Source of the DNA: Codonopsis lanceolata
Lineage: Eukaryota; Streptophyta; Magnoliopsida; Asterales; Campanulaceae
DNA length: 64,000 nucleotides
Assembly (NCBI GenBank): GCA_013146195.2
Contig: CM028379.1
Coordinates: 87,106,617-87,170,616 of the forward strand
Direction: 5' to 3'
Shown here: positions 10,931 through 21,956 of the stretch, in pieces
How the letters are laid out: the number at the start of each line of letters is the position of its first letter
How positions within the stretch are numbered: position 1 is the first letter of the stretch
The notes under the pieces: generated by a model
Seen by the model: the letters and a program-made list of their open reading frames with translations, nothing else
Databases searched by the model: none
What the model was told of the DNA's origin: nothing
Translations under genes and position numbers: made by a program

Positions 10931-11757
10931 GTATTTCTACGTTTATGGAACATTTTGTTTGATTTTATAAAATTTAAAAACTAAAGGTTTAACAATTAAA
11001 AATGTGTTTTAAAATTATGAAATTAAAAATCTATATTAAGCATGCAAAAATTTTATCTACGTTAAAATTTCTAGCACCCTAGCATGCAAATAATTTGACG
11101 TGTAAACTTAAAGAGGGTGATAGTGTTACTTGTTTGCGGCCTAAATGGAGTGAGTGCAAATTGGGAGTTTGAGCTAGATCGCCGGCAACACTGAAGTCTT
11201 CTTCTTCTTTCTTCAACGTCTTCAACCTTGCATGGGGGTGTAATGGTGGATGAGAGAGGTAGAGGATGAAGAGTTTGAAGAGGGAGGAGAGAATCTTGAG
11301 ATGTGTGCCGAGTGTGAAGGATCTGCCGGATTTTGAGAGAAATCAAGCGGCCGCCATCTGCTGCTTGAGGAGAAAGGAAGTTTTCTAGTGAATTTCAAGA
11401 GAAACCCGGCCTTTGATATATATATAGGGACCTTAAGGCCGGTGCAGGTATGCCATACTCTCAAGGCCCGTCGCAAGGTGGGCGTATCAACCGCTTGGTC
11501 TTCGGACATTCCCCATGATCGACAAGATGCGGTGTGTTCACGAGGCCGACATTTATCGAGGACCTTGCGGTCGCAAGGTCCTTACACTTGGTAAACCGCA
11601 AGGTGTAACTTCGTCCACTTGTTTTCCTTCTCAACTTTTCAACATTTGCATGATTAGCCCTTTTCTTGTTAATTCCGTTATGTTTAATATCTTTCCTATA
11701 TGCAAAAACTAAACAAAAACTCTAAACTAAAATTAGTAGTAACATATAAATATAACA
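10931..11757 (-). repeat. Athila-type LTR-like stretch (minus)
   Basis: On the minus strand this lies just downstream of a purine tract (GTTTGGGGGAG, 11772-11782) that follows an Athila integrase, so a 3' LTR is expected here. It has a TATA-like run at 11416-11426 and the near-palindrome ACCTTGCGGTCGCAAGGT at 11562-11579 with a partial copy near 11593. The same motif is repeated in the LTR at 23950-25263. Overall, however, it does not align with that LTR, so I cannot say the two form a pair. The left edge is not defined. Confidence 0.5.
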
Positions 11758-11944
11758 CTAAGATGTTTTTCTCCCCCAAACTTGAATTTTGGCATATTTA
11801 ATTAAAAATTAAATGCCCAAAAATTAAATTTAACGGAGAAAAACATATTTAAACTAACTATAAAAATAAATAACATTTAACATAGTGGGTTGCCTCCCAC
11901 TTAGCGCCTTTGTTTAACGTCTTTGGCTCGACCAAACTGTAAGC
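11758..11944 (-). other. 3' untranslated region with polypurine tract of the Athila element
   Basis: After the integrase stop the minus strand carries GCTAAGTGGGAGGCAACCCA, a sequence I associate with plant gypsy elements of this branch, followed by the purine tract GTTTGGGGGAG at 11772-11782. The same AAGTTTGGGGG core recurs in the nested pol-less element. Confidence 0.6.
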
Positions 11945-13100
11945 CTAATCTCGGGGTGGTTCATTGTCAGCCAAACAGATTAACTCAATTGTTCGTTCAA
12001 CTGACATCGGCTCTAAATATGGCTTGAGTCGGTGTCCATTCACTTTAAAAACTTCATTATTTTTAGGGTTTTGAATATCAACAGTTCCACGAGGGTAAAT
12101 TCGTACAATTCTAAAGGGACCAGACCATTTAGATTTTAGTTTTCCGGGGAATAACCTTAATCTAGAATTGAAAAGTAACACTTTCATACCTGGATGAAAC
12201 ATTTTGTTGGCTAACCCCAAATCATGATACTTTTTGGTCTTTTCTTTATATGTTTTAGCATTCTCATACGAATTCAACCTATGTTCTTCTAACTCATTCA
12301 ACTGAAACAATCTTTCTTCTCCGGCCAATGTTAAATCTAAATTTAATTCTTTAACAGCCCAATAGGCCTTGTGCTCAATTTCAACTAGTAAATGGCAAGC
12401 TTTGCCATATATCATTTTATACGGACTCATTCCTATGGGTGTTTTAAAAGCAGTTCGGTATGTCCATAAAGCATCCTTAAGTTTAGATTCCCAATCTTTT
12501 CGATTAGGCCTAACAGACTTTTCTAATACTGCTTTTATTTGCCTATTGCTAACTTCTACTTGGCCTGAAGTTTGTGGATGATAAGGTATAGCTAACTTGT
12601 GAGTTACACCATGCTTTCTAAAAACATTATTCAACAGCTTATTGGTAAAATGAGTTCCTTGGTCACTTATTATGGCCTTAGGTACTCCATATCTAGCAAA
12701 CAAATCTTCTACAAATTTAACTACTGTTTTCCCATCATTAGTCTTGGTTGCTACTGTTTCAATCCATTTAGATACATAATCAACTGCTACTAGAATATAC
12801 TCACAATTGTTTGACACAGGGAAGGGACCCATAAAATCAATACCCCAAACGTCAAAAATTTCAACAACTAAATTAATATGCAAGGGCATCTCGTTTCTCT
12901 TTCCTATTCCACCTGTTCTTTGACACTTGTCACATGTTCTATAAAACAGTTCACAATCTCTAAAAACAGTAGGCCAATATAAACCTGATTGCAAAATTTT
13001 CCTAGCAGTTTTGTACTTTTGTTACCACTAAAATGACCTCCACAAGAGTATCCATGGCAAAATTCCATAATACCTTGTTGGTCTTTTTCTGGAATACATC
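11945..13100 (-). pseudogene. Athila-type integrase
   Basis: A 349-residue open frame (11945-12994) holds most of the enzyme. CDKCQRTG is the CxxC half of the HHCC zinc finger. [11 protein letters not shown] carries the first catalytic Asp, [10 protein letters not shown] the second, and [19 protein letters not shown] the catalytic Glu. The C-terminal [18 protein letters not shown]...[12 protein letters not shown] block is the GPF/GPY-type module of this clade. Residues D, D and E all appear intact. The His half of the zinc finger lies in an overlapping frame (12904-13479), so a frameshift separates integrase from RNase H. No chromodomain is visible. Confidence 0.92.
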
Positions 13101-13810
13101 TTCTTATTAAAGAATCAGAGAAAATTTTGTATAAATGAGGTGCTTCCCAAAAATAATTTTTAGTTTCCGCCAAAAATTTCTTCTTTTCATAATGATCGAA
13201 ATCTGGATTAATGATATCAGACACATAATAGTTGACAAAATCAGCATACCAAGGGTCAGAATCTTTAATGGCCAAGAGTTGTTCATCAGGAAAATTATCA
13301 TTTATGGGGACAAGATCATCAAGAAATTGACGTTCAAGCAAGGGTGAAAATTCTAACCTAGATAAGTGGTCGGCTACAACATTCTCGGTTCCCTTTTTAT
13401 CTTTAATTGTAATGTCAAATTCTTGTAACAATAACATCCATCTAATTAATCTTGGTTTAGCATCTTTCTTACTAAGCAAATATTTTAATGCGTAATGATC
13501 GAAAAAATTATCACCTTTGATCCTAGCGTATATGATCTAAATTTTCTAAAGCATATACTACCGCTAAAAATTCCTTTTCAAGAGTTGTATAATTCAATTG
13601 AGCATCATTTAGAGTTCTACTAGCATAAGTGGATCACATGAGGCTTTCTATCTACCCTTTGTCCTAACACGGCTCCAATCGCAAAATCGATGCATCACAC
13701 ATGATTTCAAAAGGAAGTGACCAATCAGTGGCCGGATAAAATAAAGGCGATGAGTTAATTTTTCTTTTCAATAAATTAAAAGCTTCTAAACATTCTTTAT
13801 CAAAAATAAA
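13101..13810 (-). pseudogene. Athila-type RNase H
   Basis: The frame 12904-13479 begins inside RNase [43 protein letters not shown], the classic gypsy RNase H end with the conserved ADHLSR. Upstream to about 13700, fragments with YTTLEKEFLAVVYALEN and SRTLN are recognisable after frame changes. It follows RT and precedes integrase, the order of all Ty3/gypsy pol genes. At least two frame breaks occur. Confidence 0.85.
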
Positions 13811-14615
13811 TTATGTATCTTTTGCTAACAAATTACATAGAGGTTTACAGATTTTGGAAAAATCTTTTATAAATCTTCGGTAAAAACCAGCATGGCCAAG
13901 AAAACTTCTAACTCCTTTAACTGAAGTGGGAGGGGGTAGTTGTGAAATAACTTCAATTTTAGCTTTATCAACTTCAATGCCTTTATTTGAAACAACATGC
14001 CCTAAGACAATTCCATGTTTTACCAAGTGACTTTTCTCCCAACTTAAAGTTAAATTAGTTTCACAACAAAGATCTTTTCCGATGTAAGGTTTTCTAAATA
14101 GTGATCAAAGAATTTCCAAAACCGAAAAATCGTCCATGAAAACTTCTACGCATCTTTCAACTAAATCGAAAATATAGAAATCATGCATCTTTGAAAAGTA
14201 GTAGCGGTGCATTACACAATCCAAAAGGCATTCTCCTAAAAGCAAAAGTACCAAAGGGACATGTAAAAGTTGTTTTCTCTTGGTCTTGGTGCAACGAGGA
14301 TCCGATTGTAACTTAAAAACCATCAAGAAAGCAATAATATTCATGACCGGCTAGTCTTTCAAGGATTTGGTCAATAAATGACAAAGGAAAGTGGTCTTTC
14401 CTAGTTGCCGCATTTAGTTTACGCAAATCAATGCACATTCTATAACCAGTTATTGTTCTTGTAGGGACTAATTCGCCTTTCTCATTTTTAACAACAGTAA
14501 TTCCTGACTTTTTAGGAACTACTTGGACAGGACTAACCCATTTACTATCTGATATGGGGTAAATTATACCCGCATCTAAAATCTTAAGAACTTCTTTTCT
14601 AACAGCTTCTTCCAT
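13811..14615 (-). pseudogene. Athila-type reverse transcriptase
   Basis: Two good frames and one poor frame cover the domain. 14313-14615 encodes VRKEVLKILDAGIIYPISDSKWVSPVQVVPKKSG and YRMCIDLRKLNAATRKDHFPLSFIDQILERL, the fingers region. 14105-14344 ends in VFMDDFSV, matching the catalytic Y/F-x-D-D box with both Asp residues present. 13811-14026 gives LGHVVSNKGIEVDKAKIEVI and VRSFLGHAGFYRRFIKDFS, the thumb and connection. Frameshifts separate the three parts, so no intact RT can be translated. Confidence 0.9.
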
Positions 14616-15499
14616 GTGTGGGTTAAGTCTTCTTTACCTTTCTCTTGAAGGTTTACTACCTTCTTCTAGATGTATTTTATGCATGCACATAGAGGGACTA
14701 ATTCCTTTTAAATCAGCTAAAGACCATCCTAAAGCTTCTCTATGTGTCCATAAAACTTTTAACAGACTAGATTCTTGTTCTTCGTTAAGTTAATTTGCTA
14801 TAATAATAAAGTGTTACCTTCCCTTAAAAATGCATATTTTAAGTGGGGTGGTAATGGCTTTAATTCTTCGACTTTAGGAGAATTAATGGATGGCATAAAT
14901 TCTGAATTTTCTACCTTAATGGTTTCTTTTATTTTAGCCTCCTCAATCTCTACTTTATTATCTTCTTTATTTTCTTCTTCAATGTTTTCTATCTCAATTT
15001 CTTCAAAGAGAGATTTCAGAATCTCTACTTCATCATCTTTAATTTCATTAATTTCTTCTTTATCTTTTTCAAGCTTATCAAAATTATCTTCTGATTCTTT
15101 CTCTATTTCTTCTTTATCTTTCTTTTTACTAGCTTCTAACTTTTCTCTCTCTAATCTTTCATCATCTTCTATTTCTCTTTCAATCTCCTCAATGTCAATT
15201 TTTATGGGAGGGATAGGACTATCATCATAAACAATAAATCTATCTCTTTCATAATCTTTCTCATCTTCAAAAGTTTCAGTTGATAATTTTTCAATCTCAT
15301 CTATTGAAAAACATGCACTTATGTCACTAGGTCTATTCATGGCATCAAACACAGAGATTTCAACTGTTTCACCTAGGACTGACATTGTGAGTTTACCATT
15401 TTTCACATTAATCATTGTATTGGCAGTGGCCATAAATGGTCTGCCTAACAAAATTGGGACTTCATTATTGGTGTATATCTTCCTTTCCATCTCTAGAAC
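14616..15499 (-). pseudogene. Athila-type protease C-terminal part and linker to RT
   Basis: The frame 14798-15526 starts with nested-element sequence and enters the host element at 15499. It reads MERKIYTNNEVPILLGRPFMATANTMINVKNGKLTMSVLG, the second half of the Athila aspartic protease with the ILLGRPFMAT flap-side motif. A long, highly charged linker rich in Glu, Lys and Asp follows (residues about 70-220), then HLKYAFLREGNTLL, the usual lead into RT. The first half of the protease is on the far side of the insertion at 21739-21956. The interruption is flanked by the 5-bp duplication AGAAC. Confidence 0.88.
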
Positions 15500-17117
15500 T
15501 GATGTGCGCGAACGCAACACGGGCAAGATTACCCGGTCGTATCAAGTAATAAAGTTCGAAGTACGAGTCGATCCCACGAGGATAGAGCTAGAAATAAATC
15601 CAAAGTACTAAAATTGGGCACACCTAATTTTATCTAAGCTAACGGAAATTAGATTTAAAATAAAAATAAAATAAACAAAATAAAGGCAAGAAAATAAACT
15701 AAATTAACGCGACAGTGAAACGGCGGCAACATCAAATCAAGGTTAAAAAGGTAGGATTGTGATATTTCTAGTCTAGCCAATGGTTAATTTAACTCTCTCT
15801 ATTTTTCTTAACTCAAATTTTCGGTAGTCGGGTGCGCACTAATATTTTCTACGGGCTTTCGCTACGTATAGAAAAACCTAGCTATCACTCATCCTTGCTA
15901 CGGGCTCATATCCTCGCAACACATAGCCTAGGGGAGAAAATAGCCGCGTGGTAGATCAAGCACCCAATGACTATCTACGGCCTTCAACAATCGGTGTGCC
16001 TTAGAGAACGTAAACAATTATCACGATTTTCGAATAATAGGAAGGGCTTTCGCTTCGTATCCTATCATTCTAGGGTTCATTTAATGATTCATGACTTCAT
16101 TAAAAGCATTAAACACACAATGATAATAACCAAAAATATATGAGTAATACATCAAATAGAGAGAAATTAAATTAAAACATCACATTCAACATAGATAATA
16201 ATCACAATCCAAAAATATATTTAGCTCATCATCAAGGTATCAAAATAAATGCAAAGTTTCTCCAAAAATTACAACATTAAAATAAATAAAGAGGTGGAAG
16301 AATTAAACCAATTAATGTTGCAAATCTTGGTTGACTTCACTTAATCTTGCTCCCTTGACCCTTGATTTGATGCTCCAAGCCTTCAAAATGGATGCATTTT
16401 TAATTTTGGTGGAGAGATGGAGAGTGGATGAAATGGAATTGGGAGAGTTTTAGGGCTAATGCCCTAAAACCTGAAGGCTTCTTCTCTTCGAAATGTTCGA
16501 AAATGAGCTCTGAATCTCAAAGGGCTAGGGATTAGGGGTAATTTAGGAAGTTCAAATAAATTTAGGGGCAAAAAGGGGAAGAAAAGGGAAGATGGGTCGC
16601 GGGTCGGTCGGGAGACACGCGGGTCGCCCAGTGAAATGGGCTGGATTTGTGAGAAAGGGCCGGGGATGGGCCGGATGGGCGGGGCAGGCCGGGTTGATCC
16701 GGATCCCGGACGCAGCGGGTCGCGCAGAGGCGGGTGGCGTGGGCTCGATGACAACGCATTAATGAAATGCGATTTCCATGAATTGCGGTGCCCCTTCTTG
16801 AATGCGCCGAAGACCCTATGCCCCCAGACTTTGCAATTTAGTCCTCATTTTGCTTCTGTTAAGTTCTGTTAAGCTGCTGCCCTTTGAAATACTTGACGAA
16901 ACTTAACGGCAAGCCACAAAACTTAACATTAATGCCCGGAATTGCCTCGATTTGCAAATATTGAGCCGTAAAACCTTGAATATGCTTGAGATACCTACAT
17001 GAAGCACAAAATACATAAAAATAGTATCTCAAATGCAATAAATTATTAACCAAAGCTCAAAATTAATCAATAAAATTCGAAAAATAATGAAAATAAAAGA
17101 AAATAACAAGCTTATCA
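15500..17117 (-). repeat. 3' LTR of the pol-less element (1,618 bp)
   Basis: It starts TGATGTGCGCG and ends AAGCTTATCA on the plus strand. It aligns end to end with the LTR at 20130-21738. The first 940 bases show only about seven differences; the GC-rich block at about 16440-16860 is much more divergent. It contains the shared motif GTCGATCCCACGAGGATAG at 15567. Confidence 0.93.
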
Positions 17118-17131
17118 ACACCCCCAAACTT
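17118..17131 (-). other. Polypurine tract of the pol-less element
   Basis: The minus strand reads AAGTTTGGGGGTGT directly before the LTR start TGATAAGC. This places the plus-strand primer exactly at the LTR edge and confirms minus-strand orientation. Confidence 0.8.
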
Positions 17132-18977
17132 AAGCTTTGATCGTCCCGAGCAAAGAGAGATATGGATTATGGATAAGCTCGAGACAACGATGGAATGAAG
17201 AAGGCACTCAATCAAGATCCCACATGCATTACCATGAAAGAAATCAAACTCAAGATTATAAAAATGCATAACCAAGGTATGATGTGATTTCAATGCTATC
17301 AAACTTTCCTCAAACACTTACTTAAAAACATGAAGCACAAGCCCATGACTAAATAGCATCACTCTAGCTAGGATTGAACGTTCAATGAAATACCAAGCAT
17401 AAGCCATGAAACCGAAAGAGATAAATACTTCACAAGGCAATAACCCATGGCATGACAATATCAATAGGACTTTTGCAAGCTTGTAACTTTAGGCCAAGGT
17501 TGAGCTACAAATGAAGGGAAGGAAATCAAGACAAGAGAGCACAAGTGAAGCCTTCAAAATCATACTCAAGTCTAACTTCATGAAACAACATACTTCATCA
17601 TAACTCACCATTCTTCTCAACAACCCCCAAACTTAGCTTCTTCTTTCTTTCTTTTTTTTTTTTACATATCAAGAACTTGGGGTTGAGAGTACATCAAACT
17701 ACCACAAATGATTTTTTCATCCCACAATTTCCCTTTTTGAATAACTTTAAAGCACAAATGGTTCACAATTTTGGGTTGCCCTTCACTTTTGATTTTTTTT
17801 TTTTTACACAAGGGTCCCTTTTTACAATATAAACAACCCCCAACTCATCAAACCAAATTTAAATCACACCACACCAATACATGAAGAACAACACTTCCAT
17901 GAAGCACATACTCCCTCCAAGACATAAATTTAGAAATTCATTTCACAAAGTGCTCTCTCAAAGGGTTGGATAAAGTGTATAGGCTCATGGGATAAGTCAA
18001 TGCGGGTGATCAAAATGAAGGCGAATGGGGGTCATTGTGTGCTTTTGCACACACCATTCTTTCAATAAGGCTCAAATGGGAAACTAGGGATTTAATGTGA
18101 ACATGGGTAGGTCGATATGGCACAAACGAGTCAAACATGGCCTATATCATGCTATTGTCATACTCACAAGCCAAGCTATTCATTAATCTCGAAATCATCC
18201 AACGGCATCACAACTCACAACAAGGTACTCATAACACATGCACAACCAAAGCTAGAGCTTAGCTTAAAAATTATCAAGATATCCACACATGGGCGCTATT
18301 TAACATGAATGAGGGAAAGGCTAGCACAAAAATCACAAAATATCCTCAACTATGCATGTAATAATCTCAAGGCCGAATCCAAGAAAATAATGCACATACA
18401 ACTCTATGAGCGCCAAAGTGATGAGATGAATGATCAAAGCATAATTAATGGGGTCCAAATTAGCTTGAAATTTTCTAAAAATTTTCAAAATTTTCCAAAA
18501 ATCGAGGGCAAAGATAAGACCGACCCCACCCCCAAACTTAGAACCGAACATTGCCCACAATGTTCATGATCATAAAAATGCATATAAAGGGGGGAGAAAA
18601 GAGAAGAGAAAACTCCCTCAAAGTCGGTGCACTTGAAGTCCAAGCCATGAATATGTCGCTCCATGAATCTCCGCGAGTCACCCCCAAACTTGAATAATTG
18701 CTCAACCCCTACATCAAATCAAAGCTCAAAAGAAATATATGAGAGCAATTATATTGTAAATAAAAGTAAAATAAAAAAAAATATTTTTGGTGTGGGGACT
18801 CTATGTACACCTCCCTACAAACCCACAAACTTGGGAGGGCTTCGAAAAGCGACACAAAATACAAGACATATAAATACAAAAGAAATAAAAGAAACCAATT
18901 TTTCGCCTACGGAGGCACCGGTTCATTTAGAAACGCGCACATGGCATTCCCATAAAATCCATGACCAAGGAAGTGCT
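17132..18977. other. Non-coding internal region of the pol-less element
   Basis: There is no credible ORF over 1.8 kb. On the minus strand the purine motif AAGTTTGGGGG of the PPT recurs near 17624, 18527 and 18678. Two poly-A/T runs lie at about 17650 and 17800. The rest is low-complexity, AT-rich DNA. Confidence 0.7.
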
Positions 18978-19907
18978 TTAATTGAAGGCCTTTAAGCTTG
19001 AACACCTCCTTAGTTGCCGACTCCCGAAAAATAGGCCATTTGAAATGTCGGCAATAGGAAATATCACACCCAACTCACTTAAGTGAATGAATTCTTCTTG
19101 ATGCTCGAGAGGCGGGTGGAAATAAGAAATTTGAGCCTCAATGCTCGGTGGAGTGTAGAGGTGAGGGAACGGTTCCTTGAAGCTTTCATTTGGGCCAAAA
19201 GAATCATCCTCTTCAAAAATGCTTGGATGCTCCATCTCATTACTAACATACTCTTCAAGGGTGGGAGAACTTGGCATAGGGTGGGGAGCATGATTGATCA
19301 CTTCATACTCACAAGCTTCTATACTTTGATCTTCCACCGCGACATGGATATGAGATTGAGGCGCTTCCAAGTGAGGTTGTCCCAAGATACTCGAAATTTC
19401 ACTCTCATTAGTGAGAGAGAGATCATTGCAAAGCTCCATTTCCATTGGGTTTTCCTCGGCATTGGGTTGAAGGTCTTCTTGAGGTGATTCTTCAAGGGCA
19501 ATACCGAATTTCCGCATTGTAGCTTCCCAATCGTGAGGAGGGACTAGGAGCTTGATGGCTTCTATCAACACGGCTACTTGAGCCCTTAGACTTTGAATTG
19601 TTTCTTCTTCCGTGAGCGGGCGTTGCTCAACTTCCCAAGGGTAATTGTTACTCACACAATTCGGATCATAGGGGTGATGATGGGGGTCTTCATGATGGTA
19701 GTGAGAGGAAGAAGCATAAGAATTCGACTCCATCCCAAATGCACACGGATATGGAAAATGATTTCCATAACAATTCTCACAAATTAAGCTCGGATGGACC
19801 GGAGTATAATTCATAGCCTCGGTTGACGCCATCTCATTCTCATAAATTCCCGGCATTCCATTCCATGCCCCTTGATCAAAGTCCCAATTGACATTGTTCC
19901 AAGCCAT
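18978..19907 (-). CDS. Orphan ORF of the pol-less LTR element, possibly gag-like
   Basis: 309 residues, intact ATG to stop, starting about 200 bases inside the PBS, where gag would begin. It has no RT, protease or integrase motif. Residues 43-55 contain C-x2-C-x3-H-x4-C (CENCYGNHFPYPC), one residue shorter than the retroviral zinc knuckle. A His-rich patch follows (about 69-80), then a short helix with heptad character (EEETIQSLRAQVAVLIEAIKLL, about 100-121) and a long acidic, Pro-rich tail. The intact frame in an element with quite similar LTRs suggests the protein is, or was recently, expressed. A nucleic-acid-binding, gag-related role is a guess from position and the Cys/His cluster; I do not recognise the family. 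Confidence 0.75.
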   Translation of the reverse strand: MAWNNVNWDFDQGAWNGMPGIYENEMASTEAMNYTPVHPSLICENCYGNHFPYPCAFGMESNSYASSSHYHHEDPHHHPYDPNCVSNNYPWEVEQRPLTEEETIQSLRAQVAVLIEAIKLLVPPHDWEATMRKFGIALEESPQEDLQPNAEENPMEMELCNDLSLTNESEISSILGQPHLEAPQSHIHVAVEDQSIEACEYEVINHAPHPMPSSPTLEEYVSNEMEHPSIFEEDDSFGPNESFKEPFPHLYTPPSIEAQISYFHPPLEHQEEFIHLSELGVIFPIADISNGLFFGSRQLRRCSSLKAFN

Positions 19908-20105
19908 CGCTTCAAGCTAGCTACAAGAACACTCACTAGACAAGCAAGATCAAATGCAAAAGAACAATATAAAAAAAACTACTCTAAAAGAAAACAAAAA
20001 CTAACTACAACTAAAATTAAAGCAAATAGAGAAAAAAGAAAAAAAATGCTTAAATTAAAATTAGGCAAGCTTGGTATTAATATCAAGATAAATTCTAGAA
20101 ATCTA

Positions 20106-20129
20106 TCCCCGGCAACGGCGCCAAAAACT
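20106..20129 (-). other. Primer-binding site of the pol-less element
   Basis: The minus strand reads TTTTTGGCGCCGTTGCCGGGGA directly after the 5' LTR. This is the primer site typical of plant Athila/Tat elements (tRNA-Asp type). The identical site is used by the surrounding Athila element at 23926-23949. Confidence 0.88.
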
Positions 20130-21738
20130 TGATGTGCGCGAACGCAACACGGGCAAGATTACCCGGTCGTATCAAGTAATAAAGTTCGAAGTACGAGTCG
20201 ATCCCACGAGGATAGAGCTAGAAATAAATCCTAAGTACTAAAATTGGGCACACCTAATTTTATCTAAGCTAACGGAAATTAGATTTAAAATAAAAATAAA
20301 ATAAACAAAATAAAGGCAAGAAAATAAACTAAATTAACGCGACAGTGAAACGGCGGCAACATCAAATCAAGGTTAAAAAGGTAGGATTGTGATATTTCTA
20401 GTCTAGCCAATGTTTAATTTAACTCTCTCTATTTTTCTTAACTCAAATTTTCGGTAGTCGGGTGCGCACTAATATTTTCTACGGGCTTTCGCTACGTATA
20501 GAAAAACCTAGCTATCACTCATCCTTGCTACGGGCTCATATCCTCGCAACACATAGCCTAGGGGAGAAAATAGCCGCGTGGTAGATCAAGCACCCAATGA
20601 CTATCTACGGCCTTCGACAATCGGTGTGCCTTAGAGACGTAAACAATTATCACGATTTTCGGAATAATAGGAAGGGCTTTCGCTTCGTATCCTATCATTC
20701 TAGGGTTCATTTAATGATTCATGACTTCATTAAAAGCATTAAACACACAATGATAATAACCAAAAATATATGAGTAATACATCAAATAGAGAGAAATTAA
20801 ATTAAAACATCACATTCAACATAGATAATAATCACAATCCAAAAATATATTTAGCTCATCATCAAGGTATCAAAATAAATGCAAAGTTTCTCCAAAAATT
20901 ACAACATTAAAATAATTAAAGAGGTGGAAGAATTAAACCAATTAATGTTGCAAATCTTGGTTGACTTCACTTAATCTTGCTCCCTTGACCCTTGATTTGA
21001 TGCTCCAAGCCTTCAAAATGGATGCATTTTTTATTTTGGTGGAGAGATGGAGAGTGGATGAAATGGAATTGGGAGAGTTTTAGGGCTAATGCCCTAAAAC
21101 CAAGGCTTCGCTTCAAATCGAAAGAGTGAGCTTCGAATCTCTCCCAAAGGCGCTAGGATTAGGGGTAATTTAGAAGTTCAAATAAATTTAGGGGCAAAAA
21201 AAGAAAAGGGAAGATGGGTCGCGCAGGGTGGCCGAGGACACGCGGGTTACCCAGAAGGAAATGGGCGCTGAGAGAAAGCGAGCCGAAATGATGGGCCGGA
21301 TGGGGTGACGTAACGCCGGTTGATCCGATCCGAAGGTCGGACGCTGGGTGGAGGCGTGACGTGGAGCGCCGAGGTGTGGACAAGATTAATGAAATGCGAC
21401 TTCCATATAATTGCGTGCCCCCGCCTTGAATGCGGCCGCCGAAGACCCTATGTCCCCGCACTTTGCAATTTAGTCCTCATTTTGCTTTCGTTAAGCTGCC
21501 GCCTTTGAAATACTTGACTAAACTTAACGGCAAGCCACAAAACTTAACATTAATGCCCGGAATTGCCCCGATTTGCAAATATTGAGCCGTAAAACCTTGA
21601 ATATGATTGAGATACCTACATGAAGCACAAAATACATAAAAATAGTATCTCAAATGCAATTAATTATTAACCAAAGCTCAAAATAAACAATAAAATTCCA
21701 AAAATAATGAAAATAAAAGGAAAATAACAAGCTTATCA
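20130..21738 (-). repeat. 5' LTR of the pol-less element (1,609 bp)
   Basis: It starts TGATGTGCGCG after the PBS and ends AAGCTTATCA before the AGAAC duplication. It pairs with the LTR at 15500-17117. Divergence from that copy is concentrated at about 21080-21490, a GC-rich stretch with many small indels. Confidence 0.93.
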
Positions 21739-21956
21739 AGAACCACAAAGTCGACTAGAATGATTAGTTTATCAACCTGAACTAGGATATCTTCCACTAT
21801 ACCCAAAGAATATTTAACTGAACGATCAGCTAATTGTAATTGCATAGTAGTGGGTTTTAGTTCTCCTAACCCTAACTGTTTATAGACCGCAAATGGCATC
21901 AAATTAATACTTGCTCCTAAATCTAGCATTGCTTTCATCTTTTTAGAGCTTCCCAA
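21739..21956 (-). pseudogene. Athila-type protease N-terminal part
   Basis: The frame reads KAMLDLGASINLMPFAVYKQLGLGELKPTTMQLQLADRSVKYSLGIVEDILVQVDKLIILVDFVVL. D-L-G-A is the aspartic protease active site in the form usual for this clade, and the ADRSVKYPxG block follows at the usual spacing. The frame continues across the nested insertion into 15499 and leftward (VVLDMERK...PILLGRPF), so the two parts joined before the insertion. Confidence 0.9.

Larger units (their letters stand above)
15500..21738 (-). mobile_element. Non-autonomous (pol-less) LTR retrotransposon with one orphan ORF
   Basis: Both LTRs (15500-17117 and 20130-21738), the PBS, the PPT and a perfect 5-bp target duplication AGAAC (15495-15499 and 21739-21743) are present, so this is a structurally complete insertion of 6,239 bp. 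The internal part is only 3.0 kb. It holds one 309-residue ORF near the 5' end and no protease, RT, RNase H or integrase in any frame. The PBS is the same Athila-type tRNA site used by its host, and the LTR ends resemble those of the Athila-type element at 25807-27546. Mobilisation by an Athila-type partner is the natural inference. A third LTR of the family is at 44467-46423. Confidence 0.92.

Noticed and set aside
14775..15230. 151-codon Ser-rich open frame on the plus strand
   Set aside because: It is antisense to the Glu/Lys-rich Athila linker. Low-complexity codons on one strand create the frame on the other.
19083..19487. 134-codon plus-strand frame
   Set aside because: It lies fully inside the 309-residue orphan ORF on the other strand, which has the better start, position and composition.
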